A DNA stretch of 64,000 nucleotides from positions 620,001-684,000 of the forward strand of contig NADL03000023.1 in NCBI GenBank assembly GCA_002205965.3. The letters are read 5' to 3'. A program made the position numbers and the translations under genes. The first letter of the stretch is position 1; each line of letters starts with the position of its first letter. Below, one piece after another: positions 36,321-47,565 of this stretch. This DNA comes from Kappaphycus alvarezii. Its lineage: Eukaryota > Rhodophyta > Florideophyceae > Gigartinales > Solieriaceae. Under the pieces are notes generated by a model. The model saw only the letters and a program-made list of their open reading frames with translations, did no database searches and was not told the DNA's origin.

Positions 36321-37088
36321 TCAGGAGCAAGGAGCCGGCAGATCATTTGCATGAACATCACACATATGTCTAGAGCCTGCACGAAATCCAAGCCCAATCG
36401 TGACAAGCACTGCCACTGTTGCCGCGAAAAGAACCGCTATTAGAGCCGCCCTCCTTCCTCTTCTCCTCACCTCTACATACGTTACGATACCACTGTCTGA
36501 AGACCGATGCAAAATACTTGTGGCACCAGGCGAATACCCATCAAAACGCCAAACAAACATCCCCCAAAATGTGCCCATCCGTCCACAGACGGCATCAACC
36601 AACCCCCTGCCAAATTCAATGCAGTAGCTAGCGCAACAAGCCGCAGGTTCCTCTCGCCGCAGGTCCGATAGGGCCGCGGTTCCGTTCTAAGTGAACGCAC
36701 ATCGCGGCGATGAGGCTAAATACGGCACCAGAAGACCCCACAGAGGGCCTTGACGACGTCGTAGATGCCAAAAGGCTGGCAAGGTTCCCTCCAATTGCTC
36801 CAGACATATATAACGAGAGAAAAGCAGCACCACCGTATAGGATTTCCGCTGCGCTCCCCAATGCGTACAATGCGTATGAATTGAAAAGCAAATGGCGCCA
36901 ACTCACGTGGAGAAAGGCTGCAGTGACCAGTCTCCAAACCTGCCCTCCAGGATCTTTGTGCTCACCTTTGCACCTACCAGCTGAAGATTCACAGGCGTCA
37001 ACAGATTGGGCATGAACCGCAACATGAGCTGAGATATATTCTGGAATAACAGCACTGAGATATTTAGTCCGATTAACTTGAATTCCAT
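36321..37088 (-). CDS. Rhomboid-family intramembrane protease (frame-broken as read)
   Basis: Read in three frames, the minus strand gives a whole rhomboid domain. It opens with LIGLNISVLLFQ (first membrane helix), then EG followed by QVWRLVTAAFLHVSWRHLLF with the HxxxN loop HLLFN. SVGSSGAVFSLIAAM carries the catalytic serine, and DGWAHFGGCLFGVLMG the catalytic histidine. A last helix AALIAVLFAATVAVLVTIGL ends the domain. These enzymes cut membrane proteins within the bilayer. Frames change near 36950 (GAG GGC AGG where GAG GGG CAG GTT fits, one G short), near 36670 and near 36530. The dyad and all motifs survive, so missing bases in the read are likelier than a dead gene. The start is uncertain (another frame opens at 37161). 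Confidence 0.75.
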
Positions 37089-37161
37089 TCAGAGCAAAAG
37101 CGCAAAAGAGAGAACAGTTAGGAGTTGAAAACCTCACTCGAACGTTGGTAGCACAGCGCAA

Positions 37162-37830
37162 TGTAGAACGAACAACGTACGACGTAGGTGCAAACTGGGC
37201 GCTTGGCGTGAATACGGAGCAGGTTTTTGGCGGTCGTGCTGGGGCAAAACCCTTGAGGAGGGGTCTTCATCATCCGCACTGAGCTGAGCTCCAGTAACTA
37301 CTGCTCGTCGACTTTTGCGTTAGCAGCGTGGCGGCATCGTTGTTGCGTGCAGTGGGAGAAGACCACGTGACGGGAGCCGAACCATGGGGTAGGAAGGTAT
37401 GAGCGAGCGGCATGACAAAAAAGGAGCAGCCCCGCTGCATGGTGGCAGTGACCGTCAAACAGTCAAATCCGGTGCACTCTGCCCGATTGGACGGGGTTGC
37501 TCAGTGGCGTCCTGGGACGGTAGTCACCGTTGAGGTGAGAATGATGTCGAGGAAAAAGTATTACAAGGAGGGTTGCAGATGTGGTGGTGGCGCCACAAAA
37601 TATGCAGCTCCGCAGTTGTGTTGAATGAAGAACGATTCGGCAGCACGTAGGAGTGCACTGAAAAATTTGCTAAACACGTTCCGTCAACGTTGTGAAAGAT
37701 ACAAGTGAAGCTGGTGCCCAGAGCGAGTAGTAATCTTAACCAAAGGGACAAAATTCCTCAGGAATCCCATTGGAAGAATTGGTGCAGATATTTTGGTGAG
37801 CAAAGCTGCACCTATGGCACTGTACAGTCT
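37162..37830. other. No gene recognised
   Basis: Between the rhomboid gene and the palindromic repeat. Short overlapping ORFs on both strands (for example 37412-37624 +) show no recognisable domain. Confidence 0.35.
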
Positions 37831-37914
37831 GTACACTGTGCTGTACAGTACAGTATGTACAGCACAGTTAACAGTACACTGTGCTGTATAGTACAGTATG
37901 TACAGCACAGTTAA
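37831..37914. repeat. 43-bp tandem duplication, each unit a hairpin
   Basis: Two copies with period 43 (starts 37831 and 37874) differ by one base in the hairpin. In the first, ACTGTGCTGTACA (37835-37847) and TGTACAGCACAGT (37856-37868) are perfect 13-bp arms around the spacer GTACAGTA. The second copy (37878-37911) has one mismatch. It lies about 360 bases beyond the CAD stop codon. Confidence 0.85.
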
Positions 37915-38277
37915 GTGTCAATAGTTTTTCGACAATCTTATCATTTTCTACTCACAAATCGCATCATTGCCGCGTTCAATACATCGGTGTTGCAGTGGGG
38001 GCAGCTATGCAAATCAGCATGCACGGTGTACTAGTCTCTCTTGGGTGTAGCACTTGACGTACGCTATGAAACCTGCGATGAGTTGAAGCCTGGCCGTCGC
38101 TGCCGGAAGAAAGGGAGAAAGGAAAACATATCGTTAAGAACCGCCTCATCCCGGTTTTTACAAGTCAACAACTCTGACAGCGGGCTACAACAAAAATTTG
38201 CATCGGTATCGCCAACGCTGCGGACTACGACTTAGTTCCGAGTATTTCAGTTGCAATGGCGCTTAAAAGACTTGCAC

Positions 38278-39190
38278 TTAGTTCTTTCCGAGGACCATGG
38301 CAAGTAAAGCCATGCGAACGTACATGCCGTATTCCATCTGTCGGAAGTACACCGCGCGTGGATCCGAATCAACATCACCCGATATTTCACCAACTCTGGG
38401 CAATGGATGCATGACTATCATGTGCTCCTTGGCCCTGGTCAAGTCTTCGGAGTGATTGTATATGCGCCTTTCACCGCGTCGTATTCCTCACTTGCACTAA
38501 ATCTCTCCCTTTGAACTCGTGTCACGTAGAGCACGTCGGTATCCCTCATCACAGCGTCTGTTAGACGTCCGTGTTCCGATTGTTCTATGCCCCGGCTCGC
38601 AAGTTCCTCCAACACCTCTGATGGCATTCTCAGGCTCTCCGGAGACACGTACTTGATTCGCACCGAGTACAGAGCAAGGACTCTCGCTAACGAGTGTACT
38701 GTTCTCCCATTCTTCAGATCGCCGACGAATGTCACCGTTATGTTGTTCACAGTTCCTAGCTCTTCCCGTATCGTGAACACATCTAGAAGCGCTTGAGTCG
38801 GGTGTTCTCCAACTCCATCTCCGGCGTTAATGATCGGATGCCTGGAGTACGATGCCGCCTCTTGTGGCGCCCGACTGCTGGATGTCGCAGAACTATGATA
38901 TCCGTGTAGCATTCCAGAGTACGTACTGTGTCGCTAAAGACTCGCCTTTGGCTATAGACGAAGATCCGTTATCCTGGACGCTCAGTACTCTCCCTCCAAG
39001 TCGCTGCATTGCAGCTTGGAAGGAGCACGAGGTTCTCGTTGATGGCTCGTAAACAGTGACGCCATAACCTTCCCACGGAGCAAATTGTACTGTCCGAATC
39101 GCGATACCATTGTTCTCATTTCTTGTGCCACTTCAACTTGTGAAGATCATTTCTCGTGAACTGTGAAACAGAAAGAATGTGTCGCCCCGC
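38278..39190 (-). other. CAD: aspartate transcarbamoylase domain
   Basis: [16 protein letters not shown] starts the domain, then [20 protein letters not shown] (carbamoyl-phosphate loop STRTS), [48 protein letters not shown] and [10 protein letters not shown]. All the usual active-site blocks are present. Frame changes occur near 39120, 38900 and 38460. Confidence 0.92.
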
Positions 39191-42100
39191 CCACCATCCG
39201 CTGCCGTAACCAGGTAATGCATCTTTGCTTACGAGTGGGCGTGGTATTGGCCTCAAGACTCCGTTCGTTGAAGAGCCTGGCGAATCTGTTACTAGTGCAC
39301 TCTTCACGTCCAGCACGTCCCCATTTGGAGTCTGCAATGGTTCGTGATCAGCTGGAATCGGCGATACCATGGGGCTGACAGGTGGAATTCCAGTGCCTCC
39401 GTTCCACTCATGCAGTTTCTGTCCAGACGACAGCGGTTGCCGGAACGCGCTTTTCTCGAAGCCGTTGACTTTGAAATATTCTCGGGAGTTACTAGTAAAT
39501 CTGAGTCAGGCTCTTCGCTGAAAACGCTTTGAGTTCGGCTGATTGCTGGTGACTCCCTCTCAGAAGACGATTGAGTGAGCCCCTGTGCACTTGCTGGGTC
39601 AGGCAACACATTGCTCCCGGATCCGTTTTGAGCCCATACCTTACCATCGAGGAAAATGACTTTTCCATTGTGAACTACCCTCCGAAAAGCCCACGGCAAC
39701 GTACACCAGCAATCTCGGATACGGCAGCTCCTTCCCATACCTCATCAACATCCACCTTCAATGCTTGACAAATTTGAAAAGGACGGGGATAATCCGAGGA
39801 TTCGGCTTGGCCTGTCATGCAAGCGAGTCTGCACCCACTCTAGACTGATGCGACCGTTAGACACGCATTCGAGGAGCAATGGGAGAATCGTGCCGGTGGT
39901 CCAGTAACCGCATCTATCACGTCCAAACTTTCCCACAAGGCCTCTTGATGCTTACGTTCGATGCGCCCACTGGCATCTGTGGCAAAAAGATCCAAGACGT
40001 TGACATCACAAGTTATATCAAGTCCCCGGCTCTTGCTCGCTTGGATGAGCTCAATGTCTTCCTTACGGTTCACTTGCATGATATGTACCTGGCGGGAACT
40101 GACTACAGCAGCAAACAGCAACGCGGCTAATGTGCTTCCGGAAGCTCGCAGCAAGATCGGCGTTCCAGTTGGCCAGTGTTGAAGTGCTGCATCCAGGCGT
40201 CGACTCCATCATCCTTCGTTATATCTGACTTTGTAGGATGAATAAGCAAACCAGCGGCCTTCCCAGCTAGCGGACGGACAACCGAGGCATTGCCAGGCCT
40301 CGCATTGACAAAGAGCGAGAAATCACAACAACATTGATTCTGAGCATCTTTGACAGCCATAGAAAACTTGTCAGGTTTCTCGCATCCTTGCAGTGCAGCT
40401 GTGATACCAACCAGAGAGAATCCTCCCCTTACAGCTTCCTCTGTCACGGAGGCAAACGTCCTGACGTTTTTTGGTTTGACTGCAGGATAGAGGCTCGCGT
40501 TGGAGAATCCACTTCACTAGCGATAAGGACAAGGCCAGGGTTTCACAACTCTTGCTGAAAACCTAGAGTCGTAGGGGCCGAGCGGAAGAGAACAGCCAGA
40601 GGAATTCATGAGATCAAGGACCTTAACAAACAGCTTGGCGCACTTGATATTTGTGAGTAGGGGAATGTTGAAATCAACGGCTGCCCGTCTGTTTCGATAT
40701 CCTTGAGATTTGAACGACGCCAACCGTCGATACTTGTTATTCGACGGAATGTTGATGAAAAATTCAATACTACCGTCCCGGAGCATATTTTCTAAAGTGT
40801 GCTTAGCCTCCGATTCTGCGTATTCCTTGTTGGCGGTCCAAAGTGCCACTTGTGTTGCAACTCCGTGCTCCTGAAAAAAGTCTGCAGTGCCTGGCGTGGC
40901 AATGATTTTGTAGCCGAGTTCCACCAAACGCTTTGCAGACGACAAAAACTCAAGCTTTGCCTTGTAAGTTCCAATCGACACCGCAATTACCCTAGTGGGC
41001 AAAGCTTTTGAAGTTGCAATTAGTCCTTTCATGTATGCCTCCTCACGTGTTGCTCCGTAGCAAGCAACCTCACCGGTAGAGGCCATTTCTACCCCGAGAA
41101 TGGGATCTGCACCGAGGAAGACGAGTGAACGAGAACTGCGCAACTTTCACGCCTACGAACGGAATGTCTTTGACTTCTACGGGGTACCTCCTGACAGGTT
41201 TTCCAAGCATGACCTTCGTAGCGAGTTTTGCCAAATCCAAACCTATAGTCTTGAGACGAAGGGGAATGTTCTTGAAGCCCTAAGTTGCATTCGATTACCT
41301 TGATCTCATTGTTTTTCGCAATGAACTGAATATTCATTGGGCCAGTGACGTTCAAGGCTTGTGCAACCTTCGAGGTAGCTTCTTCAACTTTCGGACAGTA
41401 ATTTCGTCCAGGTCCTGCGGTGGCAGCACTAAAGTTGCGTCACCTGAGTGAACGCCGGCGTTCTCAACATGTTCGGATACTACATGCATTACTAGCTCCC
41501 CTTTCTCAGCGACAGCATCGACCTCAATTTCTTTTGCCTCAAGAATAAACTTTGAAATACAACAGGACAATCGGGGGAAACAGTGGAGGCCTCGTCAGTA
41601 TGCCTCTAAATCTTCCGCTTGGTAGGCAACATTCATCGCCGCACCAGACAACATAAGACGGACGAACAGCACGGGATACCCAACGTCAATACAAAAAGCT
41701 TTCGCATCGATGGATGATAGTTCTTTCCACTTGGCTGGTCTACTCCGATCTTATCACACATACGCGAGAATTTGTATCTGTTCTCCGCACTATCAATCAT
41801 CTCGGGAGTTGTGCCGAGGATGCGAGCCGACTGCCGGTGAAGATGCATGGCTATATTGTTGGCTATTTGCCCCCCATAGACACAATGATCCCAGAGGCTT
41901 GTTCAATATCGTAGACATCTAGGACTCTCTCGAACGATAGCTCTTCAAAATAAAGACGGTCGCACTCATCATAGTCTGTGCTCACAGTCTCTGGGTTATA
42001 GTTGATCATAATAGAACGAATACCTTGAGAACGGAGCGTTCTGGTTGCTGAAACGGCACAGCAATCAAACTCAACGGAGGAACCGATGCGGTATGCTCCG

Positions 42101-45100
42101 CATCCAAGGACAATTGTGCCGTGCTCATTGAAGTACAAGTCATCTTTCCGTACAATTTTGCTCGATAAGGTACTTGGAAGTGGCTGCAACTTCGCCTGGA
42201 CTGACCCATTCCCAATTAGCAGAGCCCGAGTGCATGCGTACGTGACGTAAAGGTAATTAGTCTTCGCCGGAAACTCTGCAGCGACGGTATCGATTTGCTT
42301 CACACATGGACGGATGCCGGACTTTGTGCGTTGCTTCCGTACGGCAAGCTCCGTCTCATCAATTAGCTTTGCTATTTGGCGATCACTAAAGCCCAGTTCT
42401 TTTGCCTGGATTAGCTCGTGGTCTTCCAACCCGGACTTTGCCCGCATGTTGTTTTCAAAGAGGGAGATAGCTTCAAGTTTGCGCAGAAACCACTTGTCAA
42501 TCATCGTCAGGTTGTGAATCCTATCAACAGTGATCCTTTCGCAAGCCCATCAGCAATTGCCAAAAGCCGATCGTCAGGATTTGACATGGCTTCGTCTATA
42601 CTCGACCACTCCAGACTCAAAGCCTTGCACATAGTTGTCACGGGCCATTCTCACCGCCTTTTGAGCCGCCTCCTCGAAGGTTCTCCCGATTGACATGACC
42701 TCCCCAACCGACTTCATCGAGCTACCAAGAGACCGGCCTACCCTTGAGAACTTCTTCAAATCCCAGCGTGGTACCTTACGACCACGTAGTCCAAGGACGG
42801 CTCGAAACATGCTGATGTTTCCTTCGTGATGGAGTTCCTGATCTCTGGTAAGGAGATCCCAAGTGCTAAATGTGCTGCCACAAATGCAAGAGGATAACCT
42901 GTGGCTTTCGAGGCAAGCGCTGAAGACCTACTCAAACGCGCGTTGACCTCAATGATGCAATATTGCATACTTTCGGATTTAGAGCATACTGAATATTGCA
43001 CTCACCGATGACGCCTAAATGGCGAACCGTACGAATCGCTGCATCTCGTAGCATGTGATACTCAGCATCACTCAGAGTTTGGGATGGGGCAACAACAATT
43101 GAATCACCCGTATGAATACCGAGTGGATCAAAGTTTTCCATGTTGCAAACAGTGATGCAGTTATCGTAGGCATCACGAACAACCTCATACTCAACCTCCT
43201 TCCATCCTTTCATTGATCGCTCCACTAAGACCTGTTTGCTCGACGTGAAAGCACGTAACGCAAGGACGGACAATTCATCTGGATCATCAGCAAAACCGGA
43301 CCCGAGACCCCCGAGCGCGAATGCTGCCCGAAGAATTACTGGATAACCAATCTCGTCGGCCGCCTTTACACACTCCTCAATTGTTTCACAGGCCTCGAAT
43401 CAGCAAATGGCTCTCCAATTTCGGAGAGACGTGCGTTGAACCTGTCTCTGTCCTCCGTGTCAAGTATGGCCTCAACTGGAGTTCCCAATACCTTGATGCC
43501 AAGTCTGTCAAGCTCCCACTCCTGTACAATTCAACCCCACAATTAGCGCGGTTTGACCGCCGAAAGTCATCAGAATTCCATCAGGACGCTCATTCTCAGC
43601 GACTTTAAGGACATTTTCAGGTGTGACTGGTAAGTAGTACACTTTGTCCGCAAGTCCAGGAGACGTTTGCACAGTAGCAATATTTGGATTGATGAGGACA
43701 GTTCGCACTTTCTGACTTTTCAATGCCTTTATGCATTGCGATCCAGAGTAGTCAAATTCTCCGGCTTGACCGATTGATAAGCCACCAGAGCCCAACACAA
43801 TGATTTTTCGGATTGAATGTAATGGCCTTTCTCGCTCAGTATCAGGGCTTTGAGTAGCTCGGGCGCCTAGGCGTTTCGCAGCAGCTGAATAGTCAAACAA
43901 GGGCCCCACCTTTTCGTTAATTCTTCTCCTCGATGCTGCATTAGTGAATGTGTCAAACAAGAACTCTGTATCATGAGGACCTGCAACTGCCTCTGGATGA
44001 AATTGGACGGAAAAAAATGGATGGGACTTGTGAGCGACACCTTCGTTAGTCCCGTCGTTGGCATTTACGTAAATGGGAAACCAGTCTGCGGGGAGCTCGT
44101 GCTCTCTGTGTCCACTGCGAAGCCGTGATTTGAGAAGTAATGTGGCAACGACCAGTTGTGAGCTCGATACACGGCTGGTTATGACCGCGATTACCGTATT
44201 TGAGCTTGTAAGTATTGAACCCGGCTGCGAGGGCCAGCAATTGATGGCCAAGGCAAATACCGAAAATAGGCCTGTCATTCCTGCGGCCATAGCGGTCCGA
44301 AGATTATCAACAGTGGTGTCCGCCATAGCAGGATCTCCAGGGCCATTTGTGACAAACAGGGCGTCACACTTGTCCGGAGTATCAAATTTGGAAATGTCAG
44401 TGTCCCAAGGAACGACAGTCAGGAATGCAGCGCGGCGACGTAGTTCTCGGAGTTGGTTATTTTTAGCCCCGCAATCGATAACCAGGATGCGCGGGGCATC
44501 AGAGTCGGAAAAGCGATGACCGGGGATATGTCGGACTTGCTTTGTAGAAACTTCGGCAACTAAATTCCTGGTGTTTGGATCGATAAGAGGGAGCTCTGGC
44601 TGCCAATATGAGCACCGACCACTAGAGCAAGAAGTGTGCCAGATTCGCGGATGATCATGGTGAGATGACGAGTGTCAACTTCTGTAATGGCAGGCACACC
44701 TTCAGTACAGAGCCAATGCTGGAGGGATTGAGAAGCATTCCAATGGGAATAGTTGTGTGTGTAGCTCGAAACGATGAGACCAGCAGCATGAATCTTGTGG
44801 GACTCTGCGTGGAGAGGAATGCCGACATCATCTGCGACCGACATGTCAGGGACACCATAGTTGCCAACGAGAGGGTAGGTCAGAACGAGAAGCTGGGAAG
44901 CGTAGGACGGGTCAGTCAGGGCCTCGGGATAGCCGACCATTCCTGTTTGGAAGACGGCTTCGCCAGAGGTGGATAGAGGGGCACCGAAACTGAGACCGGG
45001 GAAGACATGGCCTGATGACAATTGAAGATATGCAGGGGTTGATAGGGGTGCAGTGGGTTTGCACCTGTCTCTCTCATACTGAGAAAGTAATACGGGTGGA

Positions 45101-45285
45101 GAAAGAGCGGAAGGTGAGAAGCTTGTATGACTGGTGGGGAAACGGTTGGGATTGAGGGGAAGGTGGTAGAAGTAAGTGGGGTTGCGTTTCGGTTTGAATT
45201 GGGGGAAGCGGGGAGAAGCTGATGCGAAAGGGGGTAGGGAGGGGAAGTACCGCGCTGTTTTATGCAGCTCGAGAGAAGTATGCAT
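38278..45285 (-). CDS. CAD/URA2-type multifunctional pyrimidine enzyme (GATase-CPSase-DHOase-like-ATCase)
   Basis: One minus-strand gene of about 7 kb without a recognisable intron, close to the 2,200-residue length of yeast Ura2 and animal CAD. It catalyses the first two steps of UMP synthesis: carbamoyl phosphate from glutamine, bicarbonate and ATP, then carbamoyl aspartate. In order it has an unusual basic N-terminal extension, the CPSase small-subunit and GATase domains, both CPSase halves, an MGS-type regulatory domain, a degenerate dihydroorotase domain, a Ser/Glu-rich linker, and aspartate transcarbamoylase ending in VLGKN then TAA. The text changes frame at least fifteen times, yet conserved motifs continue straight across each break and in-frame nonsense is rare, so base-calling errors are likelier than a pseudogene. 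The chosen ATG (45285) is the first in the frame of the small-subunit domain, and the true start is uncertain. Confidence 0.92.
39620..40550 (-). other. CAD: dihydroorotase-like domain without its metal site
   Basis: Position and flanking text identify the domain: [62 protein letters not shown], then [20 protein letters not shown] and [16 protein letters not shown] near its end. The metal ligands are gone. After PGL (about 40530) no CAC or CAT occurs in any forward frame up to FAS, so HxH is absent. HAE is replaced by LRASGST, the APHH site by NVLDL, and the loop with DHAPH is deleted between VIDAVTG and TILPLLL. The domain should be inactive and serve as a spacer, as in fungal Ura2. Confidence 0.8.
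40560..43880 (-). other. CAD: carbamoyl-phosphate synthetase large domains plus MGS regulatory domain
   Basis: The first half begins [20 protein letters not shown] and includes [20 protein letters not shown]. The second half has [20 protein letters not shown] and [20 protein letters not shown], ending at [20 protein letters not shown] (about 41100). A methylglyoxal-synthase-like regulatory domain follows (about 41030-40560; [18 protein letters not shown]), the place where UTP and similar effectors act in relatives. Several frame changes fall inside. Confidence 0.9.
43950..45030 (-). other. CAD: CPSase small-subunit and glutamine amidotransferase domains
   Basis: [18 protein letters not shown] and [20 protein letters not shown] open the small-subunit domain. 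The class I amidotransferase shows [30 protein letters not shown] with the nucleophile Cys, and [10 protein letters not shown] with the catalytic His and Glu. The Cys block is in a different frame from its neighbours. The domain releases ammonia from glutamine for the synthetase. Confidence 0.9.
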
Positions 45286-47565
45286 CTTAGAGACGGCATA
45301 AGCCTCAATGCATCAGAAATGACGTTTCTGGCAGGAAAGGGAGGACACGAAAGGCTTTCGGGCAGATAGTTGTATTGTTTCTGGCCATCACCACATGGGT
45401 AGGCCCAAAAGAGCACGCTGCAGACCGATGTTGGCCCAGTCTTTGCTTAAATTTATTTATAAAACAAACTTTGATCCCTGCATTGATTGGTAGGATCTTC
45501 GAGTAGGTTATTGATATCTATTGGTTTATGACATGTAATCTACGCATATCCATTGTGCTGTACACTTGATTGAGGATAAAATAAACGCAATTCTACATTG
45601 CAGACCACGAAGAATCAATGCATAGTAAACCTTGTATAGCCAACATGTTTGCATCATTGCAAGGGCCGAGGGAAATATCACACCATGTTCTTTTGGACTT
45701 CGGGAAAAACTGGGCATTCGCCACCGCCGTCGACCTACCGCGACAAACTATTGGTGAACCTACCGTCCAAATTCAGTGCAGACATTGCGGGCATTGCGGA
45801 CTCTACCACTGCACCGGACCACTACTGCCCCCGCGGCCCATATTGCGACCGTCTTGAAATCATGATGCAGGTGGACCGATGGTCTCGTCAGATTCGTAAA
45901 ATATGAAAATTAAATTAAATAAACAGTTCGTCGTATAGTACTGTACTGCATTACTTCAACGTTTCTCTTTTTCTAAATAGATTTAATTATGTTGTCATTT
46001 ATTGACTCACTGTACTGCGAATGGCTGATGAAGGACCTCTCAATAATATTGAAAAAATATACTATTTATGTTGACACCAAGAAAAAGGTTCTATACCCCA
46101 ACGAGAAAACCATATGGATATTCGGGTAGAAACGGCTAGGAAAAAAAAATTCTGCAGTGCACGGTAGTGCAGCAAGGGTAAACATTGGCAGCAATTGTTT
46201 GTCAGGGTCTAGTACTATCCATGTTGAGGGGTTTATCGTAATGCACTTGTCGTTTTTGAATGGACGACTGCACCGGCATTACAAAAATGGAAAAAAGACT
46301 GAAGGAATGCGAGTGTCCTTGTGTGAGTTTCCAGATAAATTATAGTTGAGGGTCCATCTTTATGGTCATTGAAAATTTTGGAAAAATTTTGGGATAAATT
46401 AATGTCGGATAGTTTCGATGTGGATCGGTACTGTTTGGATACAACACTGCGCTACATTGTACTATCTGTTAGTCTGACACCTTTCCTGTTGAGTTTTTTG
46501 AGTGAGAGGTAAATGAAAAGGAATTTGATTCAATATTCAATACAAATTATTAAAAATAAATGGAAAAAGGAGTGAGAATTAGTGTGATAAGCGAACCAAA
46601 TGATGGGAAGCCTGAAAGGAAAAAAAAACTTGACTAGCCGGGATAGGATTCCGTTGGCTAGTACAGTACTAGGATCGTTGCTGATGGATTTGGTGGCCTT
46701 GCCCTGACGACCCCACACTCGGCCCACACGAAACCAGCACAAACACACACGCCCCCGCCACATCTACCTACCTTTTACCCCCCGTTTTTTTCTTCGGTTC
46801 ACTTACGCCTCTTATCACCTGTCGCACTCGTCCTCTGACACCTCTCCTTCCCTGTCAACCATCTCGACGTCCCTTTCCCCCTTTCCCTCGCCCTCCCCTT
46901 TGCCTCTTTTCTTTTAGGCTAGCCTCCTCGCATTCTTCACACTTACACATCAAAAGCCCCGTCTCCCCATCACTCTCTCATCCTTCCCCACCCTCAACTC
47001 AGCCGCTTCATCTCGTCGTCCACAATTAATCGTATACCGTGTTCCTCACTTTTACTTCGTTCTCTTCATTCCTTCTCCACACATCGCCATCTTCCAAGAT
47101 ATCACTCTTCCTCCCCTTTTCCTGTGTGTCGAGCCCCCGACGCCCTCCAAGTGTCTTGACACAACGTTGCACATCTAGTCGCACGCTGCCGTGTACCACT
47201 GCTAACGAACCTACAGCTCGTTTGCACATTTGTCACCCGCCTCCTAGTTGTGATCTCAAAAACCATTCCGACCACGGCAAACTCTCATTCTAGCTCACTT
47301 TCATCTGATTGTCGGATCATCTTCCATCACCTCTTCATTTCACATCGACGATTTTTCATCCTCGTGTCCAGATCTATTCGTGTCACGAACGCGCCGACTG
47401 CGGCACACGGCCGTTTTCCTTCATCGCTCCACCGTCACACATCTTATTCTTCATTCTTTGACCCTCTCTACAAGTATCCTGCACTTCCCCATCTCAATCC
47501 TCTGTCCTCCCTTCCCCCCTGCCCCATTCCCTTCTACGTTTTAACCACCTCAAACCTTTGTGAAC
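45286..47565. other. Intergenic region between divergent CAD and RRM genes
   Basis: Both promoters should lie here. Palindromic CTGTAC-type motifs occur at 45936-45950 and 46658-46672 (CTAGTAC A GTACTAG). From about 46780 to 47560 the plus strand is strongly pyrimidine-rich, probably the 5' leader of the RRM gene. A plus-strand ORF at 45649-45906 (85 codons) and one at 46157-46345 have no recognisable domain. Confidence 0.5.

Noticed and set aside
38278-45285. CAD as a dead pseudogene
   Set aside because: Apart from the dihydroorotase-like domain, where loss of the metal ligands has the fungal Ura2 precedent, the conserved motifs run intact from the amidotransferase through both CPSase halves to ATCase. 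The breaks are single-base and in-frame nonsense is rare; read errors explain it better, though this is not proven.
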